Below, piece after piece: positions 27,595 to 38,739 of a stretch of DNA of 64,000 bases. The first letter of the stretch is position 1. The number at the start of each line of letters is the position of its first letter. The notes under the pieces are model-generated. The model was not told where the DNA came from and made no database searches. It was given only the letters and a program-made list of their open reading frames with translations. The position numbers were made by a program, and so were the translations under genes. The DNA comes from Streptomyces venezuelae (GTDB lineage Bacteria > Actinomycetota > Actinomycetes > Streptomycetales > Streptomycetaceae): the NCBI RefSeq assembly GCF_008642295.1, contig NZ_CP029190.1, forward strand, positions 744,001 through 808,000. The letters are read 5' to 3'.

Positions 27595-29325
27595 TCACAG
27601 CGTCGGCGGGGACAGCGGCACCTCCCACTCCAGACGAGTGCCGCGCACCCCATCGCCCCGCGCACCGGCCGTCATCCGGCCACCGAGCTTCGCGGCGCGC
27701 TCGGCCAGGTTGCGCAGTCCGCTGCGCCGGCCGCCCTCGGCCATGCCGGCTCCGTCGTCGGTGACCGTGAGGGTCAGCGCGCCGTCCGCCGCGACGATGG
27801 CGACCTCCGCGCGGGTGGCCCTTGCGTGCCGGGCGACGTTGCTGAGGGCCTCGGCGAGTACGGCGAGGGCGTCGTCGGCCACGCCCGGAGGCACGTCGGT
27901 GTCGATCAGCCCTTCCATGCGCAGAGCGGGGGCGAAGCCGAGGGCGGCTGTCGCCTCGTCCAGGGTCTGGACGGCGCGGGAGCGGAGCTTGGAGCCCGTG
28001 GCGGGGGCCTCGTGCTCGCGGAGGCCGAAGATGGTGGACCGGATGATCTTGATGGTGGCGTCCAGGTCGTCGACCGCACGGGAGAGCCGTTCGGACACTT
28101 CGGGGTGCTCTGCGAAGCGCTGGGCGCTCTGGAGGGTCATGCCGGTGGCGAAGAGGCGCTGGATGGCGAGGTCGTGGAGGTCGCGGGCGATGCGGTCGTG
28201 GTCCTCCAGGATGCTCATCTGCTCGGCGTCGCGGCGGCGGCCGGCCAGTTCCAGGGCGAGGGCGGCCTGGCCGGCGAAGGCGGGGAGCGCGGCGACCTCC
28301 GGGGAGGCGAAGCCGGGGCGCCCGCGGCGCCGGGCCAGGATCAGGACGCCGCTGAGTTTCTCCTTCGTGCCGACCGTGACGGCGACGGCCGGGCCGAAGC
28401 CCCGCCACCTTTCCGGTTGCACGGCAACGCGGCTGTCGGTCTCCACGTCCTTGACCGTGATCAGACCGTTCCTGGCCAGTGCCGCTTCCGCCAGGGTGCC
28501 CCGGGTACTGGGCAGGACGATCCCGCGATGGGCTTCGGCTCCCTCGCCCGCGGCCAGGGACCCGCACAGCTCCCCCTCGGACCCCAGAAGGTAGAACACG
28601 CCCATGTCGGCGCCGGTCATGTCCTTGGCCCGCTCCAGCATGCCCGCGAGCACCTCGTCCTCGGGTGCTCCGGACAGCAGGGCGCTGGTGATCTCGGAAT
28701 TCGCGGCGAGCCACCGCTCGCGCAGGCGCACGTCCTCGAACAGGCGGGCATTCTCGATGGCGATGCCGGCGGCGACCGCGAGGGTGGACAGGACCGCCTC
28801 GTCCTCGGCGTCGAAGTCGATTCCGCCGCGCTTCTCCGTGAGGTAGAGGTTGCCGAAGACCTCCTCGCGGACCCGGATGGGGACACCGAGGAAGGAGTGC
28901 ATCGGCGGGTGGTGCGGCGGGAAGCCGTAGGACGCGTGGTGTTCGGACAGCTCCGACAGGCGCAGGGGTTCGGGGTGGCGGATCAGTTCGCCGAGGATGC
29001 CGTGGCCGGAGGGCAGGTCGCCGATCCGGGCGCGGAGCTCGTCGCTGATGCCGACGGGCAGGAACTCGGCGAGCTTCTCGTCGTCGCCGATCACGCCGAG
29101 TGCGCCGTACTCGGCGTCCACGAGGACGACCGCGGCCTCGACGATGCCGCGCAGCACCTGGGGCAGGTCCAGCTCGCGGCCGACCGACATGACGGCCTCC
29201 AGGAGGCCGTTGACGCGGTCCCGGGTGCCCCTGACCTCGTCGATCCGCACCTGGAGCTCGTCGAGCAGCTCGTCCAGCCGCAGCCGCGGCACACCGCTCG
29301 CGGCAGACCGGCTTCCGGCACTCAT
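27595..29325 (-). CDS. double-GAF histidine kinase, DevS/DosS/OsdK-like
   Basis: The 576-residue soluble kinase has two GAF domains (about 55-205 and 220-365), a HisKA_3 dimerisation helix with H384 (RIARDLHDLAIQRLFATG) and a C-terminal ATPase domain (ALSNVARHARATRAEV; DDGAGMAEGGRRSGLRNLAE). GAF-A contains PPHHPPMHSFLGVPIRVREE and FGNLYLTEKRGGIDFDAED, very like mycobacterial DosS. By length offset, H139 would match the DosS heme ligand H149 (an inference). It probably senses oxygen, NO or redox state and phosphorylates the regulator at 13297. It is the last gene of a leftward run. Confidence 0.92.
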   Translation of the reverse strand: MSAGSRSAASGVPRLRLDELLDELQVRIDEVRGTRDRVNGLLEAVMSVGRELDLPQVLRGIVEAAVVLVDAEYGALGVIGDDEKLAEFLPVGISDELRARIGDLPSGHGILGELIRHPEPLRLSELSEHHASYGFPPHHPPMHSFLGVPIRVREEVFGNLYLTEKRGGIDFDAEDEAVLSTLAVAAGIAIENARLFEDVRLRERWLAANSEITSALLSGAPEDEVLAGMLERAKDMTGADMGVFYLLGSEGELCGSLAAGEGAEAHRGIVLPSTRGTLAEAALARNGLITVKDVETDSRVAVQPERWRGFGPAVAVTVGTKEKLSGVLILARRRGRPGFASPEVAALPAFAGQAALALELAGRRRDAEQMSILEDHDRIARDLHDLAIQRLFATGMTLQSAQRFAEHPEVSERLSRAVDDLDATIKIIRSTIFGLREHEAPATGSKLRSRAVQTLDEATAALGFAPALRMEGLIDTDVPPGVADDALAVLAEALSNVARHARATRAEVAIVAADGALTLTVTDDGAGMAEGGRRSGLRNLAERAAKLGGRMTAGARGDGVRGTRLEWEVPLSPPTL

Positions 29326-29411
29326 GCCCCACCTCCGGCCGACGGCGACGGTGAGAGGACCACGCGTCCACCGTAGCGCCCGCCGGAGGGGCCGTCCCGC
29401 TCAGCCGGGAG

Positions 29412-29677
29412 CTACTGCTCCGTCCTGCTGATTCTGCCGGCGGGCCGTGCCACCGCTCCGTCGTGCAGGTGCCGGACGTGGGCGTCCGGGCCCGGGAAGA
29501 ACACGGACGTACGACCGGTGTCGGACCAGCGGACGTCGTACGGAGGGGTTCCGTCCGGGTGATGGAGGGCGATGACTTCGCCGTCCCGGCCGGGCCTGCC
29601 GACGGTGGGGCCGCCCACCACGATCTGGTCGCCGACCTCGGCGTGGATACCGGGTCCGTGTTCAGGTGCGTACGCGT

Positions 29678-29681
<4 letters not shown>
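29412..29681 (-). CDS. DUF1918 protein
   Basis: The 89-residue protein has the DUF1918 SH3-like fold (EVGDQIVVGGPTVGRPGRDG, GEVIALHHPDGTPPYDVRWS, RTSVFFPGPDAHVRH). Its biochemical role is unknown. The mycobacterial homolog Rv0569 is in the DosR regulon. Its start overlaps the stop of the P-type ATPase gene by four bases (ATGA). Confidence 0.88.
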
Positions 29682-32268
<2,587 letters not shown>

Positions 32269-32272
<4 letters not shown>

Positions 32273-33132
32273 CCGTTCGGGACGGTGATGACCGGGCAGT
32301 GTGCCCGGTGCAGCAGACCGTGCACGGTGGAGCCGACGCGCATGCCGGTGTAGCCGCCCCGGCCGCGACGGCCCACGACGACGGCGAGCGCGTGCTCGGC
32401 GGCACGGGCCAGCTCCTCGACCGGGTGGCCGACCGGCACCTCGTGGGTGAGGTGCACGTCCGGGTACTTCTCCGACAGTCCCGCGGTGGTCTCGGCCAGC
32501 AGGGCTCGCTGAGCCTGCAGGGCGGCTTCCCGGCCGTGGAGCGGGAGAACGGGGGGCTGCCACACGGAGACGGCACGTACGGCCGCGCCGCGCAGATCGG
32601 CCTCGTCGAAGGCGAACGCGAGGGCCGTGGCCGAGGCGGCACTTCCGTCGATGCCGACGACGAAGTACGGCGGCTGCTGGGTGATGTGGTCGGCGTCGCC
32701 CACGACGACGACCGGGCAGGCGGCCTGCGCGGTCACCGGAACCACCAGCGATCCGGCGCTGAAGACTTCCGCCACCCGGCCCAGGTGCCGGGAGCCGAGC
32801 ACGACCATCCGGGCGTGCCGTGCCGCGCCGGCGAGAACGGGGGCGGGGAAACCCTCCCGCACATCGCCGACGACGGCCAGCTCGGGATGGCGTCCGTGGG
32901 CCCAGTCCCGGGCCTGCTCGATACGCTCCGCGCCGGCTCGTCGCAGGGCGGTCTGCCGGGTTGTGTGGTCCACATGGTGGGTGTCGCGCGGGGGTGGCAC
33001 GGCCAGCACCAGGCGCAGCGGGAGCCGGCGCCGGTATGCCTCGTCAGCGGCCCAGGCCAGGGGAAGGTGCCACTCCCGGACCGGGTCGATGCCCACGAGG
33101 ATGTCGTGTGCGGCTTCCCCGTGCCCGGTCAT
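32269..33132 (-). CDS. universal stress protein, two domains
   Basis: The 287-residue tandem UspA protein has a first domain starting DILVGIDPVREWHLPLAWAA. Its second domain (YFVVGIDGSAASATALAFAF) ends in the ATP-binding motif GRRGRGGYTGMRVGSTVHGL. Both halves keep the G-x2-G-x(8-9)-G-S type loop, more clearly in the second. It is homologous to the tandem Usp proteins of the DosR regulon (Rv1996/Rv2005c type). It overlaps its neighbours on both sides by four bases and so sits in the middle of a five-gene leftward operon. Confidence 0.9.
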
Positions 33133-34043
33133 GACCGGCTCCCGGAATCGGTCCCCGTACGGGGGATGAGGAGCACGGGGCAGTGGGCGTGGTGCAGTAC
33201 CCCGTGGGTGGCACCGCCCAGGTTGCGGCCGAGTCCGAGGGGCGTGGGGGCTCGGCGACCGCCCATGACGAGCAGGTCGGCGTGACGGGACGCCTCGACG
33301 AGCACTCCGGCCACCGAGACGCTCTTCTCCGCACGGCTTTCGACGGTCAGGTCGGGGAACTCGTCGTGGATGGTCTCCGTGACGGCCTGCAGGGCCGAAG
33401 CGTGCCGGCCGGCGATCTCGTCGACGTCGTCGAGCATGGGCGCCACGTTGCCCACGGACTGGAAGACGTTCCAGACGTGCAGCAGCCGCAGGGACGCCTT
33501 TCTCAGCTCCGCTTCCCGGGCGGCGTACCGGGCGCACACGAGGTCGTGCTCGTCACGGACGGCCGCGAGGACGGTGCCCCGTTCCTCCGTATCCTCATCC
33601 TCAATGCCGCGGACCACGATGACCGGGGTCCTGGCACCGGCTGCCGTGTCGAGGCCGACGGAGCCGAGCATGAGGGAGTTGAAGCCGCCCAGGCCGCGGT
33701 TGCCGACGACGATCGTGCCGTACAGACCGCCGGCCCGGTGCAGGGTGGTGACGGCGTCCGTGCGGCTGAACTCCGTGGTCACATGCAGACCGGGATACTC
33801 GGCGGCCACAGCCTTCGCCGTGTCGTCCAGGAGCTCCCGGCCCGCGGCACGGACCTTCTCGATGGTCTCCGCCGCCACGTACAGGGCCCTGCCGTCGGTG
33901 TCGGCACCGTAGACGATGTGCAGGGGGCGGCCCCGGCGTACGGCCTCGCCGGCGGCCCACAGAGCGGCGCGGCGCGCCGGCTCCGAGCCGTCCACGCCGA
34001 CGGTGACCGAGCTGGTGTCCGGGGTACGGATGGTGCTTTCCAC
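33129..34043 (-). CDS. universal stress protein, two domains
   Basis: The 304-residue tandem UspA protein starts at a GTG (VESTIRTPDTSS) preceded by GGGAG. Domain one is VTVGVDGSEPARRAALWAAG with an intact ATP loop GNRGLGGFNSLMLGSVG. Domain two ends GGRRAPTPLGLGRNLGGATH and HHAHCPVLLIPR. It is the first gene of the leftward operon 34043-27595 and faces the CBS gene at 34313 across a gap with three palindromes. Confidence 0.9.
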   Translation of the reverse strand: MESTIRTPDTSSVTVGVDGSEPARRAALWAAGEAVRRGRPLHIVYGADTDGRALYVAAETIEKVRAAGRELLDDTAKAVAAEYPGLHVTTEFSRTDAVTTLHRAGGLYGTIVVGNRGLGGFNSLMLGSVGLDTAAGARTPVIVVRGIEDEDTEERGTVLAAVRDEHDLVCARYAAREAELRKASLRLLHVWNVFQSVGNVAPMLDDVDEIAGRHASALQAVTETIHDEFPDLTVESRAEKSVSVAGVLVEASRHADLLVMGGRRAPTPLGLGRNLGGATHGVLHHAHCPVLLIPRTGTDSGSRS

Positions 34044-34132
34044 GGTTACTCCCAACCGAGAGGCCGATGGGGGACACCACCCACGCTGGCATCCGTGATG
34101 CCCTGGCAGGAGGGCCGCCCGGGACCGCTGCC

Positions 34133-34220
34133 GGGGCCAAAGGGCCCCATCACTCCGGATCGGCCCGTACCGCCCGGGACCGGCTGGTCCTTCCGGTCCC
34201 GGGACGGGACCGTTCGGCCC
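34133..34220. promoter_or_regulatory. cluster of three candidate island operators
   Basis: GGGGCCAAAGGGCCCC (34133-34148), GGGACCGGCTGGTCC (34176-34190) and GGGACCGTTCGGCCC (34206-34220) lie in the 269-base divergent gap between the two largest stress operons. The last is 92 bases before the CBS gene start. The first is 89 bases before the universal stress gene start. This is the densest cluster in the window. Confidence 0.6.
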
Positions 34221-34312
34221 TCGATTCCTCCCTCCGCTCCGGCGGAGGGTGAAGGGCACACAGCCCGCACAGGGCACCGGCCGCGCACGACCCGGAACAG
34301 CAGGAGGGCCTC

Positions 34313-34978
34313 ATGAAACAGATCACGGTGGCGGACCTGATGACCGACGAGGTCGTCTCCGTGGGCCCGGACACCGCTTTCAAGGACGTGGCGAAGCTCC
34401 TCGCCCAGTACGACATCTCCGGAGTCCCCGTCCTGGACGAGGAGGACCGGGTGGTGGGTGTCGTCTCGCAGACCGACCTGCTGGCCGGCAGGTCCCCGGC
34501 CGGTCCACCCGGTCCGGGCAGCGGGACATCGACGGCGTCTCCCACGGCAGGGGATCTCATGTCCGCGCCGGCGATCACCGCCCATGCCGAGGAGACGGCG
34601 GCCGACGCGGCCCGCCTGATGACACGCCGCGGCATCGAACGGCTGCCCGTCGTGGACGTGGAGGACCGCCTCGTCGGCATCGTCACCCGGCGGGACCTGC
34701 TGCGCATGTTCCTGCGTCCGGACGCCGAGATACGCCGACGCGTTCACGAGGTGCTGAGGGATGTCGCGGGCGTACCGGACGGCGACGTCGAGACGCATGT
34801 CGTGGACGGCATCGTCACCCTGGACGGCACCGTGCAGCGCCGGAGTCAGTTGTCCGTACTGCTCGGCCTCATCGAACGCCTCGACGGCGTCGTGGCCGTC
34901 GCATCGCGCGTCACGGCCGGATCCGACGACATGGCGGTCCACCATGCCGGGCACGCCCGTCACGCCATGCCGTGGTGA
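34313..34978 (+). CDS. CBS-pair protein with BON domain
   Basis: The 221-residue protein has CBS motifs at VADLMTDEVVSVGPDTAFKD and GDLMSAPAITAHAEETAADA, joined by a glycine/proline-rich linker (GPPGPGSGTSTASPT). A BON domain follows (VETHVVDGIVTLDGTVQRRS). A short histidine-containing tail (AVHHAGHARHAMPW) is unusual for the group and might bind metal. A purine-rich stretch, CAGGAGGGCC, precedes the ATG. It is the first gene of a rightward run of CBS and Usp genes. Confidence 0.87.
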   Translation: MKQITVADLMTDEVVSVGPDTAFKDVAKLLAQYDISGVPVLDEEDRVVGVVSQTDLLAGRSPAGPPGPGSGTSTASPTAGDLMSAPAITAHAEETAADAARLMTRRGIERLPVVDVEDRLVGIVTRRDLLRMFLRPDAEIRRRVHEVLRDVAGVPDGDVETHVVDGIVTLDGTVQRRSQLSVLLGLIERLDGVVAVASRVTAGSDDMAVHHAGHARHAMPW

Positions 34979-35012
34979 GGCCGGCGCCACCGCGACCAAG
35001 GAGCTCGTCATC

Positions 35013-35891
35013 ATGAAGAACCATGTGACGGCCGGCGTCGACGGCTCCCCCGAGAGCCGGGCGGCGGCCCGATGGGCCGCCCGGGAAGCCGTCCTGCGGC
35101 GGGTTCCGCTGCGGCTCGTCCACGCCGTCGACTGGCCCCTGGACCCGGTACTCCCCGGCATCGGCAGACAGGACGTGGACCGCTGGGCGGACCAGGTCCT
35201 GGCCGAGGCGGCACAGGAGCTGCACCGGCGGCATCCGCACCTGGAGATCACCACCCGCTGCCCGACGGGCCGTCCGGCAGCCGCGTTGGCCGCCGAGGCC
35301 GCGGACGCCTCCTTGCTCGTCCTGGGCTCGCGTGCCCTGGGCGGTGTGGTCGGGTTCCTCATCGGCTCGGTGGCGATGTCCACCGTGGTCGCGACCGACA
35401 CCCCCGTCGTGCTCGTCCGCCTCGCCGACGACCCGGACGACCCGGACGACCCGGGCGCCGGTGCCGGTGCCGAGGTGGTCGTCGGCGTCGACATCCACGA
35501 GGCCGGGGACCGGGTGCTCGCCTTCGCCTTCGAAGAGGCGGAACGACGTGGATGCCCGTTGCGGGCCGTGCACGGCTGGAAGATGCCGGCCGCCTACGCG
35601 TACGTCCCCTTCTTCGACCCGGAGAACGAGCGGGACATCGGCAGAAGCGTGGCGCACATGGCCGACGACATGCTGTTGCCCTGGCGGCACAAGTTTCCGG
35701 AAGTGGAGGTCACCTCGGACGTGTTCATGGGATCCGCAGGGGAGCGGCTCGTCCACGCCTCCCACGGAGCGGGACTGATCGTGGTGGGTCGCCGGCTGCG
35801 CCGCTCACCCCTTGGAGTACATCTGGGCCCGGTCGTCCACGCGGTACTGCACCACGCGGCAGCGCCGGTGGCCGTCATCGCCCACGGCTGA
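35013..35891 (+). CDS. universal stress protein, two domains
   Basis: The 292-residue tandem UspA protein has domain one VTAGVDGSPESRAAARWAAR with ATP loop GSRALGGVVGFLIGSVA. Domain two (VVVGVDIHEAGDRVLAFAFE) ends GRRLRRSPLGVHLGPVVHAV. The linker contains three DPD/DDP-type repeats (ADDPDDPDDPGAGAGAE), an acidic run not seen in the other copies. AAGGAG precedes the ATG. Confidence 0.9.
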   Translation: MKNHVTAGVDGSPESRAAARWAAREAVLRRVPLRLVHAVDWPLDPVLPGIGRQDVDRWADQVLAEAAQELHRRHPHLEITTRCPTGRPAAALAAEAADASLLVLGSRALGGVVGFLIGSVAMSTVVATDTPVVLVRLADDPDDPDDPGAGAGAEVVVGVDIHEAGDRVLAFAFEEAERRGCPLRAVHGWKMPAAYAYVPFFDPENERDIGRSVAHMADDMLLPWRHKFPEVEVTSDVFMGSAGERLVHASHGAGLIVVGRRLRRSPLGVHLGPVVHAVLHHAAAPVAVIAHG

Positions 35892-35928
35892 GTCCGCACC
35901 GTCCGCGGACCGTTCACAAAGGAACGTC

Positions 35929-36531
35929 ATGAAGCACATGCGCACAGTCGACGACGTCATGACCCATGCCGTGATCTCCGTCGATCGCGACACCGTGTTC
36001 AAGGACATCGTTGAGGCGCTGCGGATGTGGAACCTCAGCGCCCTCCCCGTCCTGTCCGAGGACGGACACGTGGCGGGCGTCGTCTCCGAGGCCGACCTCC
36101 TGATCAAGGCACAGGGCACCGACCCGGACCGCGCGACCACCGCGGGGCAGCTGATGACCCGCCCGGCGGTGACGGTCACGAGGGACGCCACCATCCCGGG
36201 TGCGGCGCGCCTGATGGCGCGCAACCATCTCAAGCGCCTGCCCGTGGTCGACGGCGAGGGCTGCCTGGTCGGCGTCGTCAGCCGCGGCGACCTGCTGAAG
36301 GTGTACCTGCGCCCGGACGCGGACATCGGCGCCGAGGTCCGCGACCTGATCATGCGTCAACTGATCCCGCGCGGCTCCGCCGAAGTACATGTGCACGTCT
36401 CCGACGGGATCGCCCACCTGCACGGATCGCTGTCGGATCCCGGGCTGGAGGACGTCGTGGTCCGCGCCGCCGGGACGGTACCGGGCGTCGTGGGGGTCGA
36501 GGCCGACTTCACCGTCCCGGTATCCGGCTGA
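35929..36531 (+). CDS. CBS-pair protein with BON domain
   Basis: The 200-residue protein has CBS motifs VDDVMTHAVISVDRDTVFKD and GQLMTRPAVTVTRDATIPGA, then a BON domain (AEVHVHVSDGIAHLHGSLSD). AAAGGAACG lies before the ATG. It is followed after 13 bases by another CBS-BON gene, so the two probably arose by tandem duplication and are co-transcribed. Confidence 0.87.
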   Translation: MKHMRTVDDVMTHAVISVDRDTVFKDIVEALRMWNLSALPVLSEDGHVAGVVSEADLLIKAQGTDPDRATTAGQLMTRPAVTVTRDATIPGAARLMARNHLKRLPVVDGEGCLVGVVSRGDLLKVYLRPDADIGAEVRDLIMRQLIPRGSAEVHVHVSDGIAHLHGSLSDPGLEDVVVRAAGTVPGVVGVEADFTVPVSG

Positions 36532-36544
36532 GAGGAAGGCCGCC

Positions 36545-37147
36545 ATGAGGCACCGCAGGGTCGCCGACCTGATGACGCCCACCGCCGTCACCGTCCGCCC
36601 CGCCACGGCGTTCAAGGAAATCGCCCGGCTTCTGCAGGAATTCGACATCACGGCCGTGCCCGTCGTGGACGGGACCGGGCACCCGGTCGGTGTCGTCTCG
36701 GAAGCCGACCTGCTCCGTCGGCGCACGGTCGGCGGTGTGCCGACGGCCGAAGACCTCATGACGAGCCCGGCCGTCACGGCCCGCCCGGAGTGGAGTGTGG
36801 TCCGTGCGGCCCGGGTGATGCAGCGGCACGGGGTCAAGCGGCTGCCGGTCGTCGACGCCGGCGGCCGGGTGATCGGTGTGATCAGCCGAAGCGATCTGAT
36901 CCGGCTGTTCCTCCGCCCGGACCACGCCATCTCCGAGGAGATCGTCGAGGACGTCCTCACCCGCATCCTCGGCATCGCGCCTTCCTCGGTCACCGTCGAC
37001 GTGGAGGACGGGTCGGTGACGCTCAGCGGCACGGTGCCCCGGCCCGAGCTGCTGCCCGTGGTCGTCCGGCTCTGCCAGAGCGTCGACGGGGTCGTGGACG
37101 TCGACAACAGACTGACCTGCGCCCCGGTCGCCGCCGACAGCGTGTGA
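36545..37147 (+). CDS. CBS-pair protein with BON domain
   Basis: The 200-residue protein has CBS motifs VADLMTPTAVTVRPATAFKE and EDLMTSPAVTARPEWSVVRA, then a BON domain (VTVDVEDGSVTLSGTVPRPE). It is the same length as its upstream neighbour. GAGGAAGG precedes the ATG. The adenosine-ligand binding expected of CBS pairs is inferred from the family only. Confidence 0.87.
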   Translation: MRHRRVADLMTPTAVTVRPATAFKEIARLLQEFDITAVPVVDGTGHPVGVVSEADLLRRRTVGGVPTAEDLMTSPAVTARPEWSVVRAARVMQRHGVKRLPVVDAGGRVIGVISRSDLIRLFLRPDHAISEEIVEDVLTRILGIAPSSVTVDVEDGSVTLSGTVPRPELLPVVVRLCQSVDGVVDVDNRLTCAPVAADSV

Positions 37148-37150
37148 CGG

Positions 37151-37163
37151 GGGCCGAACGGCC
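37151..37163. promoter_or_regulatory. candidate island operator
   Basis: GGGCCGAACGGCC lies four bases after the preceding CBS stop and about 80 bases before the shortened universal stress gene. A related half-symmetric stretch, TCGGCCCTACCGGTCCCC, follows at once (37171-37188). Confidence 0.5.
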
Positions 37164-37242
37164 GGACTGATCGGCCCTACCGGTCCCCCGGCGGACATCA
37201 GAGCCTGACTTCAGCGGGATCCGGGAACCGAGGAGGAACACC

Positions 37243-37671
37243 ATGTCCAACCGAATCACCGTGGGGCAGGACGGTTCGGGCGCGGACCTCGCCTGTGCCG
37301 ACTGGGCGGCCGAGGAGGCCGAACTGCGCGGCGGCAGCCGCCGGATCGACGGGTTCTTCGTCGGCTCCACCGGCTCAGACGCCATCCCCAGGACCAAGAC
37401 TCCCGTCGTCCTCGTACGGGCGACCGAGAACCGGGGCGACGCTTCGGCCGGCCGAGCGAAACCCTACGGACCGGTGGTGCGCGGGGTGGATCTCCGCTGC
37501 AACTGCGACCGGTTGTTCGCTTTCTCCTGCGAAGAGGCCCACCGGCGTTCCCGCCCGTTCGTCGTCGGCCGGCGTGTCCGGCGCTCGGCACTCGGCGCCC
37601 ACATCGGCCCCCTCACCCATGCGGTGATGCACCATGCCACCTCCCCGGTCGCTGTCGTGGCACACGACTGA
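37243..37671 (+). CDS. shrunken tandem universal stress protein
   Basis: The 142-residue protein keeps only the ends of two UspA domains. It reads ITVGQDGSGADLACADWAAE (start of domain one), then VGSTGSDAIPRTKTPVVLVR (end of domain one), then GVDLRCNCDRLFAFSCEEAH (start of domain two) and GRRVRRSALGAHIGPLTHAV (end of domain two). About half of each domain is missing but the frame is kept. It may be a decaying gene or a trimmed binding protein. GAGGAGG precedes the ATG and the island palindrome lies upstream, so it may still be expressed. Confidence 0.75.
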   Translation: MSNRITVGQDGSGADLACADWAAEEAELRGGSRRIDGFFVGSTGSDAIPRTKTPVVLVRATENRGDASAGRAKPYGPVVRGVDLRCNCDRLFAFSCEEAHRRSRPFVVGRRVRRSALGAHIGPLTHAVMHHATSPVAVVAHD

Positions 37672-37695
37672 GGACGCACAGACAGGACCAGTCCC

Positions 37696-38685
37696 GTGAC
37701 CGCACCACACCTGGACCCCGCTGATGTCACCCGGCTCGTCGGCGATGCCGTCAGCGCTCCCTCCATGCACAACGCCCAGCCGTGGAAGTTCGTGTTCCGC
37801 TCGGCGGGCAACGTCATCGAACTGCACGGCGACCCGGATCGCGCCCTGACCCGGACCGATCCGGATCACCGGGCCCTCCACCTCGGCTGCGCCGCAGCAC
37901 TGTTCAACCTGCGCGTCTCCGCTGCCTGGCACCGGTACCCGGTGCGGGTGCGTCTCCTGCCCGAAGACTCCGAGCCGTGGCTGCTCGCCACCGCGACCAT
38001 CGGCGAACCTGCCACGGACGAACACGAGCTGGCGGCCCTGCACGACGCCCTCGGGCGCCGGCACACCAGCCGCGACCCGTTCAGTGACGAGCCCGTCCCC
38101 GAGGCGCTGCTGGACGGCCTGAAGGCCGCGGCCCGCCTGGAGGGCTGCCGGCTGGTGGTTCCGGGCGACTGGCACGTGGAGACCGTGCTCGGACTGGTCC
38201 GGGACGCCGAACACCGGGAGGAGATCGATCCGCTGGTACGGGCCGAGACCGCCGCCTGGACCGCGCCCGTACGCGACGGGACCGACCCACGCGGCGACGG
38301 CATCCCGGCCGCCGCATTCGGCCCAAGGAGTTCCGGCGGGTCCTCCCCCGTACGCGACTTCGGCCGCTCCCGGCACCTGCCGGACCGCGGCTGGGCCGTC
38401 TTCGAGAAGCGGCCTCAGCTGGCATTGCTCGGCACCGCCGCGGACACCCGGGCCGACTGGCTGCGCGCCGGCCAGGCGCTGGAACGCGTCCTCCTCCAGG
38501 CCACCTCCGACGGCCTCGCCACCTCCATGACCTCACAACCCCTGGAGTGGCAGGAGCTGCGGTGGACGGTCCGCGACCCGGCCGAGGCCACGGGCCACGT
38601 ACAGATGGTCATCCGCCTCGGCTACGGCCCCCAGGGACCCACGACGCCGCGCAGGCCGGTGACGGAGGTTCTGGACATCCGGTGA
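37696..38685 (+). CDS. Acg-type nitroreductase-family protein
   Basis: The 329-residue protein is like the DosR-regulon Acg family (Rv2032, Rv3127, Rv3131), distant nitroreductases that sequester FMN. It has the N-terminal APSMHNAQPWKFVF motif, HLGCAAALFNLRVSAAW, LGRRHTSRDPFSDEPVPEAL, and the C-terminal GQALERVLLQATSDGLATSM flavin-site helix. Start is GTG at 37696. It is the last gene of the rightward CBS-Usp run and converges with the ATPase gene. Confidence 0.88.
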   Translation: MTAPHLDPADVTRLVGDAVSAPSMHNAQPWKFVFRSAGNVIELHGDPDRALTRTDPDHRALHLGCAAALFNLRVSAAWHRYPVRVRLLPEDSEPWLLATATIGEPATDEHELAALHDALGRRHTSRDPFSDEPVPEALLDGLKAAARLEGCRLVVPGDWHVETVLGLVRDAEHREEIDPLVRAETAAWTAPVRDGTDPRGDGIPAAAFGPRSSGGSSPVRDFGRSRHLPDRGWAVFEKRPQLALLGTAADTRADWLRAGQALERVLLQATSDGLATSMTSQPLEWQELRWTVRDPAEATGHVQMVIRLGYGPQGPTTPRRPVTEVLDIR

Positions 38686-38739
38686 CGGCCCGCTCACGGC
38701 CGGGCTCCCGCGTCCTGCATGCCATCGTCTCCCTCGGGA

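Noticed and set aside
26159..29371. 1070-codon minus-strand frame over the sensor kinase and its neighbours
   Set aside because: It is rich in Arg/Pro/Gly with no recognisable motif, and it spans several real genes in another frame.
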